Positions 1-5,929 are shown, numbered from the stretch's first letter. The stretch is 11,587 nucleotides of DNA from an uncultured Alphaproteobacteria bacterium (GCA_903939555.1 CAJAHV010000007.1:1-11587), one strand, 5' to 3'. A program made the numbers and translations. Notes: a model not told the origin generated them from the letters alone.

Positions 1-1
1 C

Positions 2-40
2 AGACCCCAGACCCCATTCGATCAGTTCGATGCCTGGTAA
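2..40 (+). CDS. Possible C-terminal end of a convergent gene, truncated by the window edge
   Basis: The second plus-strand frame is open from the window edge to a TAA at 38-40 and would end in RPQTPFDQFDAW. Its codons (TTC, GAT, CAG, GCC) match the usage of the neighbouring genes. The frame that stops at 91-93 needs CGA, TCA and GTA codons, which are less typical here. A gene ending here would face queC tail to tail with a gap of about 56 bp. Twelve residues cannot identify a family, so no function is given. The stretch could equally be non-coding. Confidence 0.3.
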   Translation, partial: RPQTPFDQFDAW

Positions 41-96
41 TGCCCAGCGGTGTCGTTGCCGAAAACCAATTGGCGGCTGGGGCCGGCGGCTGACCG

Positions 97-765
97 CTAC
101 AGCGCCGGGTCGGCGAGTCCGGCTTCGTCAAAGCCCTTGGCGCGCAGGCGGCAGCTGTCGCATTCGCCGCACGGGCGACCGTCGGGTGTCGGATCGTAGC
201 AGCTCCAGGTGAGTTCCAGCGGCGCTCCCACATTGGTTGCGGTGCGGACGATATCCGCCTTGGTCATCGCCGCCAGCGGGGTGTGGACGCGGAATTTGCC
301 GCCTTCGACCCCGGCCTTGGTCGCGGTGTTGGCCATGGCTTCGAAGGCGCCAATGAATTCCGGCCGGCAATCGGGATAGCCCGAATAATCGAGCGCATTG
401 ACCCCGATGAACAGGTCACGCGCGCCGGCGGCTTCGGCCCAGCCCAGCGCCACCGACAGGAAGATAGTGTTGCGCGCCGGTACGTACGTCACCGGGATGC
501 CGGGTTCGACGCCGCCTTTGGGCACCGCAATGTCGGCTGTCAGCGCCGAGCCGCCAAAGCCGCGCAGGTCGAGCGGCAGCACGATATGGCGCTCCGTCTC
601 CAGCGCTGCCGCGACGCGTGCGGCATGATCGAGCTCGATACGGTGGCGCTGGTTGTAATCGATGGTCAGCGCGAGGAGGCGAAACCCCGCCGCCTTCGCC
701 ATCGCCGCGACGGTGGTCGAATCAAGCCCGCCAGACAGCAGGACAACGGCGAGCGGCGCCGTCAT
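97..765 (-). CDS. queC: 7-cyano-7-deazaguanine synthase QueC
   Basis: QueC converts 7-carboxy-7-deazaguanine to preQ0 using ammonia and ATP, a cytoplasmic step toward queuosine in tRNA or 7-deazaguanine in DNA. The 222-residue protein has the ATP-pyrophosphatase motif SGGLDS at residues 11-16. Near the C-terminus is a zinc site of four cysteines, C189, C199, C202 and C205 (in CGECDSC). Length is normal for the family. The start was placed at the ATG at 765-763 because it overlaps the hslO stop as ATGA and puts the P-loop at the usual distance from the N-terminus; an upstream in-frame start at 801 would only add residues lying inside hslO. It is the last gene of the argD-argF-hslO-queC row, and no other queuosine gene is visible. 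Identification is firm; co-transcription is inferred from the overlap. Confidence 0.95.
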   Translation of the reverse strand: MTAPLAVVLLSGGLDSTTVAAMAKAAGFRLLALTIDYNQRHRIELDHAARVAAALETERHIVLPLDLRGFGGSALTADIAVPKGGVEPGIPVTYVPARNTIFLSVALGWAEAAGARDLFIGVNALDYSGYPDCRPEFIGAFEAMANTATKAGVEGGKFRVHTPLAAMTKADIVRTATNVGAPLELTWSCYDPTPDGRPCGECDSCRLRAKGFDEAGLADPAL

Positions 766-1664
766 GCCGGGATCGCGAAGATGCGTGAACAGAATTTGCA
801 ATCGACGCTGATCAGGCCATCGTCACCGCGCATGTCGGCGCGTTCGGCTTCGGGGAAGCTTTCGAGCACGCTACGGATATGCGCCGGGTTGCAGCGGCAA
901 CCGCGATTGGGCAGCGCGCCTTCGCTGATGCGCACTTCCTCCTCGTGGAAAAGCCGCCAGAGCAGGGTTTCCGGGGCGAGATCGAGGTCGGTCAATTCGG
1001 CAACGCTGGTGGTGTCAGCAAGCGCCAGGACATGCTGCCAATCGGGGTGGAGCGCCTCGGTCTCGCTGCGTTCGACATCGAGGCGTACGCCGCCGATCTC
1101 GGCGCGTGCCAGATGCTGGACGAGCAAGCCGCCGGCGACCCAGCCGGTGGTCGCATCACCCGAAACGCCCAGCTTGATCAGCGTCGGGAGTTGTTCGGAA
1201 TTGGCGAAATAGCCTTCGATGGCATGGCCGAGCGTGTCACCCTCCAGCGGCACGATGCCCTGGTAGCGTTCGCTGGCCGCAGTCTGGTCGAGCGTGATCG
1301 CGAGATGGCCTTCGCCGAACAGGTCGGGCAGGGTCATGCCATCGGTGAATACCGCATCGGCGGCAAAGTTGAGATAGCCGCGCACTGCGCCGCCGCGATA
1401 ATCGCAGACGAGCAGGTCGATGGGGCCGCCGCGCGCCTGTGCCTGAACGGTGATCTGGCCATCGTCCTTGCGCAAGGTCGCGCCGAGCAGCGCGGTGACG
1501 GTCAGGGCTTCGGCGAGCAATCGGGCGAGCGGGGCCGGATAGGCATGTGCCGCCAGCACGGCGTTGAGCGCCGTATCGAGCCGCACGACCTGGCCGCGCA
1601 CATTGCGTACGGCGACGGAGAAACCGATGGCGCGATCAGCGCTGGGGGCGAGGCCTTCTAGCAT
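762..1664 (-). CDS. hslO: Hsp33 redox-regulated molecular chaperone
   Basis: Hsp33 is a cytoplasmic holdase that is silent when reduced and zinc-bound, and is activated by oxidative unfolding (hypochlorite, or peroxide plus heat) to hold unfolding proteins. The 300-residue product carries the family's C-terminal zinc switch: C256-R-C258 and C289-K-F-C292, separated by 30 residues, within the usual CxC-X27-32-CxxC spacing. The N-terminal part (GFSVAVRNVRGQVVRLDTAL) fits the Hsp33 fold. The start was set at the ATG at 1664-1662 (MLEGLAPSADRA); a longer in-frame version from 1763 would run back into argF and add an Arg/Ser/Cys-rich stretch unlike Hsp33. It begins 10 bp after the argF stop and its own TGA overlaps the queC ATG, so translational coupling on both sides is likely. 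An argF-hslO linkage is familiar in alphaproteobacteria. Confidence 0.95.
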   Translation of the reverse strand: MLEGLAPSADRAIGFSVAVRNVRGQVVRLDTALNAVLAAHAYPAPLARLLAEALTVTALLGATLRKDDGQITVQAQARGGPIDLLVCDYRGGAVRGYLNFAADAVFTDGMTLPDLFGEGHLAITLDQTAASERYQGIVPLEGDTLGHAIEGYFANSEQLPTLIKLGVSGDATTGWVAGGLLVQHLARAEIGGVRLDVERSETEALHPDWQHVLALADTTSVAELTDLDLAPETLLWRLFHEEEVRISEGALPNRGCRCNPAHIRSVLESFPEAERADMRGDDGLISVDCKFCSRIFAIPA

Positions 1665-1674
1665 CGGGCGATGA

Positions 1675-2601
1675 TCACAGCTTGCCGAAGCACCAGAGCA
1701 GGATCGCCTTCTGGACGTGCAGGCGGTTTTCGGCCTCGTCCCAGACCAGCGACTGCGGGCCATCTATGACGCTGGCGGTGACTTCCTCGCCGCGATGCGC
1801 CGGCAGGCAGTGCAGGAACAGCGCGCCGGGCGCCGCCTTGGCCATCAGGCTGTCATTGACCTGGAAGGGCAGCATGGCGCCCAGCTTTTCCTTGCTGTCC
1901 TTCTGGCCCATCGACAGCCACGTATCGGTGACGATGACATCGGCGGCTTCGACCGCGGCGGCAGCCGAGCGGACGAGATCGATGCTGCCACCGCGCGCAC
2001 AGGCGGTGGCGATGACGGCCTGGTCGGGATCATAGCCGTGCGGCACCCCGAGCCGCAGGTCGAACCCGAGCACCGATGCCGCCTCGATCAGCGAATTGGC
2101 CATGTTGTTGCCATCGCCGAGATAGGCCCAGGTGCTGCCGGCGACGGGTTTGCCGGTGGTTTCCTCGATGGTCATGATATCGGCCATCACCTGGCACGGA
2201 TGGCTGATATCGGTCAGTGCGTTGATCACCGGCACGCCGGCATTTTCGGCGAGGGTTTCCAATGTGGCATGGCTGTTGGTGCGGATCATCACGGCATCGA
2301 CCATGCGGCCCAGCACGCGCGCGGTGTCCTCCACCGTCTCGCCGCGGCCCAATTGCATGTCGCCGGCCGAGGTGACGATGCTGGTACCGCCCAATTGCCG
2401 CATGGCCATGTCAAAGCTGAAGCGCGTGCGGGTGCTCGGCTTTTCAAAAATCATGGCCAGCGTGTGCCCGGCCAGCGGCGCATCGGCATCGGGCGTGCCG
2501 CGCGGGATGCCGATGCGCGCCGCCTTGCGGCGATGCGCTTCGTCGAGAATCAGGCGAAGCCCGGCAGCTTTGGCACCGGCGAGATCGAGGAAATGCGGCA
2601 T
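1675..2601 (-). CDS. argF: Ornithine carbamoyltransferase
   Basis: The enzyme transfers the carbamoyl group from carbamoyl phosphate to ornithine to give citrulline, the sixth step of arginine synthesis, in the cytoplasm. The 308-residue protein shows the carbamoyl-phosphate motif STRTR at 56-60, HPCQ at 134-137, the ornithine-side SMG loop at 230-232 and HCLP at 264-267 holding the catalytic cysteine. Length is standard. The ATG at 2601-2599 has a modest AGG Shine-Dalgarno about seven bases upstream, and the N-terminus MPHFLDLAGA fits the family. It lies 126 bp after argD, the step just before it in the pathway, with two palindromes between them, and 10 bp before hslO. A catabolic OTCase (arcB type) is less likely because the neighbour is argD and no arcA or arcC is seen. 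Confidence 0.96.
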   Translation of the reverse strand: MPHFLDLAGAKAAGLRLILDEAHRRKAARIGIPRGTPDADAPLAGHTLAMIFEKPSTRTRFSFDMAMRQLGGTSIVTSAGDMQLGRGETVEDTARVLGRMVDAVMIRTNSHATLETLAENAGVPVINALTDISHPCQVMADIMTIEETTGKPVAGSTWAYLGDGNNMANSLIEAASVLGFDLRLGVPHGYDPDQAVIATACARGGSIDLVRSAAAAVEAADVIVTDTWLSMGQKDSKEKLGAMLPFQVNDSLMAKAAPGALFLHCLPAHRGEEVTASVIDGPQSLVWDEAENRLHVQKAILLWCFGKL

Positions 2602-2615
2602 TGGTGAACCTGGCT

Positions 2616-2637
2616 CCCTGCCCGCGTGCGGGAAGGG
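2616..2637 (-). repeat. Imperfect REP-like hairpin between argD and argF
   Basis: The arms CCCTGCCCGC (2616-2625) and GCGGGAAGGG (2628-2637) pair with one mismatch around a 2-nt centre. They are followed on the plus strand by GGCTGGGGGTTGGGG. This resembles the CCCTCTCCCGC..GCGGGAGAGGG family of short intergenic palindromes common in high-GC proteobacteria (recalled, not searched). It lies 15 bases upstream of the argF start codon, so it could affect argF translation. No U-tract follows in either direction, so it is not a standard intrinsic terminator. Confidence 0.6.
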
Positions 2638-2691
2638 CTGGGGGTTGGGGTGTGTGGCGGGTGCGGGGCCGCCTGTGAGGGCTTTCCCGGC

Positions 2692-2727
2692 GCCTTACTC
2701 CCTCCCGTAACCGGGAGGGAGTAAGGC
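2692..2727 (-). repeat. Perfect 16-bp-stem palindrome abutting the argD stop codon
   Basis: GCCTTACTCCCTCCCG at 2692-2707 is the exact reverse complement of CGGGAGGGAGTAAGGC at 2712-2727, with a 4-base loop (TAAC on the plus strand). The stem touches the argD TAA at 2730-2728 directly. There is no U-run beyond it on the minus strand, so it is more likely a REP-like, mRNA-stabilising or RNase-processing element than a rho-independent terminator. It would separate argD from argF within the transcript and protect the upstream argD message. Confidence 0.8.
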
Positions 2728-3915
2728 TTAGGCTGCGGCTGCCGGTGTATAGGCGCGGGCGGCGGCCGACAGCTTGTCGACACATTCGCGGATATGATGT
2801 TCGGTGATGATCAGCGGCGGCAACAGGCGGACGACATTGTCGCCGGCAGCGACGGTCAAAATGCCATGGCTGCGGGCGTGGTTGACGAAGGCCCGGCTGT
2901 CGGACTTGAGCTTGAGGCCCATCATCAGCCCCAGCCCGCGCACGCCTTCGAACAGATCGTCATGATTGGGGATCATCTGTTCGAGCGCGGCGCGCAGCCG
3001 GGTGGCCATTTCGTTGACATGCGCGAGAAACGCCGGCTCGGTGACGACATCGAGCACGGCCATGCACGCCGCCATCGCCAGCGGATTGCCGCCATAGGTA
3101 CTGCCATGCGTGCCGACGACCATGCCTTGCGCCGCATCTTCGGTGGCGAGGCAGGCGCCGACCGGAAAGCCGCCGCCGATGCCCTTGGCGATCGCCATGA
3201 TATCGGGGGTGACGCCATATTGTTCATGGGCGAACAAAGTGCCGGTGCGGGCGACGCCGCATTGCACTTCATCAAGGATCAGCAACAGGCCATGTTCGTC
3301 ACACAGGTCGCGCAGGCCCTTGAGGAACTCCTGCGTTGCCGGGCGGATGCCGCCTTCGCCCTGGACGGGTTCGACAAGGATGCCGCCGATCGACGGATTG
3401 ATGGCGGCCTTGACGGCATCGAGATCGTTGAAGGGCAACACGTCGAACCAGTCGGGCAGGGGTTCGAAGCCCTTGCGCATCTTTTCCTGGTTGGTCGCCG
3501 AAATCGTCGCCAGCGTGCGGCCATGAAAGGCGTTGGCAAAGGTGAGGATGCGGAATTTTTCCGGGTTGCCGGTGGCATAGTGGAAGGCGCGGCAGGTCTT
3601 GATGGCGCATTCGATCGCTTCGGCGCCTGAATTGGTGAAGAACACCGTGTCGGCAAAGGTCAGCGCGACCAGCCGTTCGGCAAGCGCCGCCTGCGCCGGC
3701 ACCTTGTACAGGTTCGACGTGTGCATCAGCGTCGCTGCCTGTTTCTGGATGGCGCCGACAAGGTGCGGGTGGCTGTGACCGAGCAGATTGACCGCGATGC
3801 CGCTGGCAAAATCGAGCCATTCGCGGCCCTGCGCATCATAGAGATAACAACCATCACCGCGCACCGGCTCGACCTCGCAGCGGCCATAGACGGGCATCAG
3901 GGGCGTGATCGTCAT
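2728..3915 (-). CDS. argD: Acetylornithine aminotransferase (class III PLP enzyme)
   Basis: ArgD makes N-acetylornithine from N-acetylglutamate semialdehyde with glutamate as donor; the same enzyme often serves the succinyl-diaminopimelate step of lysine synthesis. The 395-residue protein has class III features: NSGAEA at 95-100, the cofactor aspartate in LDEVQ (D215), the PLP lysine K244 in AKGIGGGFP, and GTHGSTYGGNPLA near 268-280. Residues 219-225 read CGVARTG, an alanine where many relatives have glycine before RTG. The ATG at 3915-3913 was chosen because GGAG sits eight bases upstream; an in-frame extension to 3969 has no support. argF follows in the same orientation, supporting ArgD over other class III aminotransferases. 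Its leader carries a promoter and two hairpins, listed separately. Confidence 0.94.
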   Translation of the reverse strand: MTITPLMPVYGRCEVEPVRGDGCYLYDAQGREWLDFASGIAVNLLGHSHPHLVGAIQKQAATLMHTSNLYKVPAQAALAERLVALTFADTVFFTNSGAEAIECAIKTCRAFHYATGNPEKFRILTFANAFHGRTLATISATNQEKMRKGFEPLPDWFDVLPFNDLDAVKAAINPSIGGILVEPVQGEGGIRPATQEFLKGLRDLCDEHGLLLILDEVQCGVARTGTLFAHEQYGVTPDIMAIAKGIGGGFPVGACLATEDAAQGMVVGTHGSTYGGNPLAMAACMAVLDVVTEPAFLAHVNEMATRLRAALEQMIPNHDDLFEGVRGLGLMMGLKLKSDSRAFVNHARSHGILTVAAGDNVVRLLPPLIITEHHIRECVDKLSAAARAYTPAAAA

Positions 3916-3929
3916 TGTCTCAACTCCGT

Positions 3930-3953
3930 GCCGGGTCCGTGGCGGACCCCGGC
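3930..3953 (-). promoter_or_regulatory. Hairpin in the argD leader next to the ribosome binding site
   Basis: GCCGGGTCCG (3930-3939) pairs with CGGACCCCGGC (3943-3953) around a TGG loop, leaving a single bulged C. It ends only two bases from the argD Shine-Dalgarno GGAG (plus-strand CTCC at 3924-3927). It could shield or expose the start region. One arm also contains CCGCC on the minus strand (plus 3941-3945), which could pair instead with the GGCGG arm of the hairpin at 3979-3998. The structure is visible; regulation is inference. Confidence 0.5.
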
Positions 3954-3972
3954 AGACGCAAAAGGCCAAACG

Positions 3973-3998
3973 AAAAAAGGCGGCCCGAAGCGACCGCC
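3973..3998 (-). terminator. Terminator-like hairpin with U6 tract in the argD leader
   Basis: On the minus strand GGCGGTC and GGCCGCC form a 7-bp stem with one G-U pair around GCTTCG, followed at once by TTTTTT (plus 3978-3973). That is the form of a rho-independent terminator pointing toward argD. No minus-strand gene lies just upstream for it to terminate, since the adjacent SRAP gene runs the other way. It begins only a few bases after the predicted argD transcription start, so it may be an attenuator, a 5' stabilising hairpin, or insulation from antisense transcripts. Confidence 0.6.
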
Positions 3999-4007
3999 AG
4001 ACCGTGG

Positions 4008-4036
4008 CATATAGCGACTTGTCGATAGCGCCTCAA
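4008..4036 (-). promoter_or_regulatory. Predicted sigma70-type promoter of argD
   Basis: On the minus strand TTGAGG (plus 4036-4031) is followed after 17 bases by TATATG (plus 4013-4008), a good -35/-10 pair at ideal spacing. Transcription would begin near 4001, giving a leader of about 86 bases to the argD ATG. It is the best promoter match in the divergent region and would drive argD-argF-hslO-queC. No transcript data are available here. Confidence 0.55.
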
Positions 4037-4048
4037 CCCCGATAGGAT
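4019..4048 (+). promoter_or_regulatory. Weak candidate promoter of the SRAP gene
   Basis: TTGTCG (4019-4024) and TAGGAT (4043-4048) are 18 bases apart on the plus strand. If used, transcription would start at about 4055, making the message leaderless or nearly so. The -10 overlaps the AGGA that could otherwise act as a ribosome binding site (4044-4047, eight bases before the ATG), so the two readings compete. The element overlaps the argD -35 on the other strand. I see no alphaproteobacterial LexA box (GTTC-N7-GTTC). Confidence 0.25.
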
Positions 4049-4055
4049 GAGGCAT

Positions 4056-4667
4056 ATGTGCAACAATTACCGCCTGCGCGGTGCCGCCATTGCCATTGCC
4101 GAGGCGATGGGTGTGCCCTTCGAAGCCGATATCACCCTGCCGCCGCACGACCTGTTCCCCAAGCGCCCGGCATTGGTGGTGCGGCAGGCAGCGGCGGGGG
4201 GGCAGGCAGCGGGGCGGGAGGGGGTGATGCTGCAATGGGGGTTCCCGCCGCCGCCGGGCGTGCGCGGCCCGGTCACCAACGTCCGCAACCTCGCCAGCCC
4301 GTTCTGGCGCAGCGCGCTGGCCACCCCGGCGCGGCGCTGCCTGATCCCGGCATCCGAATTTTGCGAATGGGAAGGCGCGGCCGGTGCCAAGCGCCAGCGC
4401 TGGTTCCGGGTGCCGTCACAGCCAGTGTTCGCCTTTGCCGGCATCTGGCAGCCGCAGGCGGATGATCTGTTCGGCGCGGGCGGCGGCGGCGTCTTTGCGC
4501 TGCTGACCTGCGAACCCAATGCGCTGGTCGCGGCGGTCCACCCCAAGGCGATGCCGGTGATCCTCCACCCCGAGGACTATCAGCGCTGGCTGACCGCGCC
4601 GCTGGCCGAGGTGCTGCCGCTGGCGGCGCCGTTTCCGACGCAGTTGATGGCGGTCGATCTGGTGTAG
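4056..4667 (+). CDS. SRAP domain protein (YedK/HMCES family), abasic-site crosslinking
   Basis: SRAP proteins form a thiazolidine crosslink between Cys2 and an abasic site in single-stranded DNA, shielding replication forks from strand breakage. All four key positions of YedK are in place in this 203-residue protein: C2 in MCNNYRL, N75 in TNVRN, E104 in EFCEWEG and H162 in VHPKAMPVIL. The start must be the ATG at 4056 because Cys2 has to follow the initiator methionine; a start at 4047 would bury it. The motif around N75 (NVRNLASPFW) and WGFPPP differ from the usual NARxE and WGLIP, suggesting a divergent subgroup. Residues about 43-54 are Ala/Gly/Gln-rich and come from a 12-bp direct repeat. 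The gene stands alone on the plus strand, divergent from argD and convergent with the lipoprotein gene. Confidence 0.9.
   Translation: MCNNYRLRGAAIAIAEAMGVPFEADITLPPHDLFPKRPALVVRQAAAGGQAAGREGVMLQWGFPPPPGVRGPVTNVRNLASPFWRSALATPARRCLIPASEFCEWEGAAGAKRQRWFRVPSQPVFAFAGIWQPQADDLFGAGGGGVFALLTCEPNALVAAVHPKAMPVILHPEDYQRWLTAPLAEVLPLAAPFPTQLMAVDLV
4183..4212 (+). repeat. 12-bp in-frame direct repeat inside the SRAP gene
   Basis: GGCAGGCAGCGG occurs at 4183-4194 and again at 4201-4212, 18 bp apart, so the repeat keeps frame. It encodes the low-complexity stretch RQAAAGGQAAG in a region where SRAP proteins normally carry a variable loop before the WGF segment. Slippage in G-rich DNA is the simplest origin. 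Confidence 0.7.
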
Positions 4668-4724
4668 CCGTGCCTGCGCTTGTCCGGCCTGCGCTGGGGA
4701 GGGCGGAGGCGGTGCTGCAATCGG

Positions 4725-4925
4725 TCAGGGGCAACGCCGCCGATGGGCGCAGGATTCGGGTTTTACCGGTGCCCCACCCGGTGCCCCACCCGGAGCAACG
4801 TTTGGTGCCGCGAGGATTGGTTCGCCACGGCCATCGCGGGGCACGTCGCTCAGGCGGGGGGCCATGCCTTCGGCCTGAACGCACCCGGCAAGCGCCAGCA
4901 GTGCCAGCAGCGCGAGCCCCCGCAT
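4725..4925 (-). CDS. Small lipoprotein, 66 aa
   Basis: The product begins MRGLALLALLALAGC, a short charged start, hydrophobic core and lipobox LAGC with lipidated Cys at position 15. The mature peptide is only about 52 residues, rich in Pro, Gly and Ala, and has no recognised domain. Residues encoded by a tandem 12-bp repeat read GGAPGGAP. The ATG at 4925-4923 overlaps the PAP2 stop as TGATG, a strong sign that it is real and translated by coupling; the TTG one codon upstream is less likely. It would sit in the outer or inner membrane facing the periplasm. Its role is unknown; the context (dgkA, PAP2 phosphatase) suggests envelope lipid metabolism. It converges on the SRAP gene 57 bp away. 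Confidence 0.7.
   Translation of the reverse strand: MRGLALLALLALAGCVQAEGMAPRLSDVPRDGRGEPILAAPNVAPGGAPGGAPVKPESCAHRRRCP
4768..4791 (-). repeat. Tandem 12-bp duplication in the small lipoprotein gene
   Basis: GGTGCCCCACCC is present twice back to back, at 4768-4779 and 4780-4791 on the plus strand. It is in frame and encodes the repeated GGAP in the lipoprotein tail. A recent slippage duplication is likely, and copy number may vary between strains. Confidence 0.85.
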
Positions 4926-5458
4926 CAAAAGCGCGCCGACAGCGAAATCAGCCCGCCGCTGGTGTCGCCGGCGGCGCTGACCCGGACGTTTTCGTTAAGC
5001 CTCCTGGTAAACAGAAAGGCCGAACCTTCGCCGATTGCCGCGCCGGCGACGACATCGTACCAGTGATGATCCTTGCTCTGCACGCGGGCAAAACCGATGG
5101 TGGCCGCCAGGATTTCGAAGGGCAGGCCGGTCTTCCAGCCGTAGCGGGCATGGAGGTAGCCGGCGCTGGCAAAGGCGACCGCGGTATGGCCCGAGGGGAA
5201 ACTATGGTCGCCGCCATTGGGGCGTTCGGAATTGACGCCATATTTCAGCGCCATGGTCCCCGTCACGGCGATAAAGCCGGTTTCGGTCAGCTGGTAGAGC
5301 CCGTTCTTGTCATGTTCGGACAGGGTGATGACCGTGGCCGCCGCCGGCAGCGCGACGGCGCCGACATCGGCAAAGGTCTTCCAGAATTGTTGGCCGGCCG
5401 CCGCCGGGCTGGCGACGCTCAGGGCGACACCGATTGCAGGTATCAAAATGATTTTCAT
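4925..5458 (-). CDS. PAP2-family phosphatase with signal peptide
   Basis: PAP2 enzymes remove phosphate from lipid phosphates such as phosphatidate, phosphatidylglycerophosphate or undecaprenyl pyrophosphate, or act as periplasmic acid phosphatases. All three catalytic motifs are present in 177 residues: K72-X6-R79-P80, PSGH at 88-91, and R125-X5-H131-X3-D135. The N-terminus MKIILIPAIGVALSVASPAAA looks like a cleavable Sec signal. Later hydrophobic stretches (about 33-46, 61-72, 92-101, 113-124, 136-150) are weak for membrane spans. The protein ends in SARF, a terminal Phe as in outer-membrane proteins, though the tail is too short for a barrel. The ATG at 5458-5456 has AAAGG upstream; an extension to 5509 would precede the signal peptide. 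It follows dgkA by 70 bp and overlaps the lipoprotein start. The substrate is not determinable. Confidence 0.88.
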   Translation of the reverse strand: MKIILIPAIGVALSVASPAAAGQQFWKTFADVGAVALPAAATVITLSEHDKNGLYQLTETGFIAVTGTMALKYGVNSERPNGGDHSFPSGHTAVAFASAGYLHARYGWKTGLPFEILAATIGFARVQSKDHHWYDVVAGAAIGEGSAFLFTRRLNENVRVSAAGDTSGGLISLSARF

Positions 5459-5528
5459 GGCCGGCCTTTCTTGTTTCGATCGCCGATGACCGGCTTTGCC
5501 GGCGAACACAATGCGCCAGTTGGTAATG

Positions 5529-5894
5529 TTAAAGCCCGAACGCGGCGCGATTGGCGATGACCATCGCCAGCGCGACGACCAGCGCCGCCAGGCTGACGAC
5601 GAGCACGGCGCCTGCGATCATGTCCTTGAGTGCCTTGATCTCGGGATGCAGTTCGGGGTGCAGCAAATCGACGATGGTTTCGATTGCCGAATTGACCAGC
5701 TCCAGCGCCATGACCAGCGCGATGACGACGGCGACCAGCGCCCACCAGAGCGGTGCCGGGCGCAGCAGCACGAGCGCGGCCAGCGCGGCGGCCGCGAACA
5801 GGCAATGGGTGCGAAAGCTTTTTTCCCGCGCGAAGCCGGCGCGCAGGCCAGCGACGGCAAAACCGATGCGCTGTTGGAACGGGCGGTTTTTCAT
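5529..5894 (-). CDS. dgkA: Diacylglycerol kinase, DgkA type
   Basis: DgkA is a small integral inner-membrane kinase that phosphorylates diacylglycerol with ATP to phosphatidate, recycling diacylglycerol released by periplasmic glucan or lipid decoration. The 121-residue protein matches the family length. It has the family core ELVNSAIETIVD at 65-76, with glutamates E65 and E72 and N68 matching catalytic positions, followed by K(A)LKD near 87-91. The N-terminal GFAREKSFR (20-28) is typical. Three hydrophobic segments lie at about 31-44, 49-66 and 93-115. In the last motif ALKDMIAGAV stands where E. coli has AKDMGSAAV, a modest divergence. GGAG lies seven bases before the ATG at 5894. Only 35 bp separate it from the tRNA-Glu 3' end. 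Some relatives act on undecaprenol, so the substrate is assigned by family only. Confidence 0.93.
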   Translation of the reverse strand: MKNRPFQQRIGFAVAGLRAGFAREKSFRTHCLFAAAALAALVLLRPAPLWWALVAVVIALVMALELVNSAIETIVDLLHPELHPEIKALKDMIAGAVLVVSLAALVVALAMVIANRAAFGL

Positions 5895-5929
5895 GGGTTT
5901 TCTCCCTTGCCGATACCGCGCGAAGGCGG

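Noticed and set aside
1..17. Minus-strand ATG at 17-15 as the start of a gene downstream of queC
   Set aside because: Only about five codons are visible before the edge and no ribosome binding site stands at a suitable distance.
283..1212. Long plus-strand open frames antisense to queC/hslO (also 1717-2607, 2794-3630, 9479-10294)
   Set aside because: They lie opposite well-identified genes, give low-complexity Arg/Gly/Ala/His-rich translations, lack motifs and ribosome binding sites, and are expected by-products of G/C-rich third positions.
3912..4055. Possible leader peptide ending in an ATGA overlap with argD (MPHPIGVEALSTSRY onward)
   Set aside because: Its ATG codons at 4055 and 4010 lie upstream of the predicted transcription start and even within the -10 element, and no in-frame start remains in the transcript except a TTG four codons before the stop. 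A peptide-based attenuator is therefore not supported unless an upstream promoter is found.
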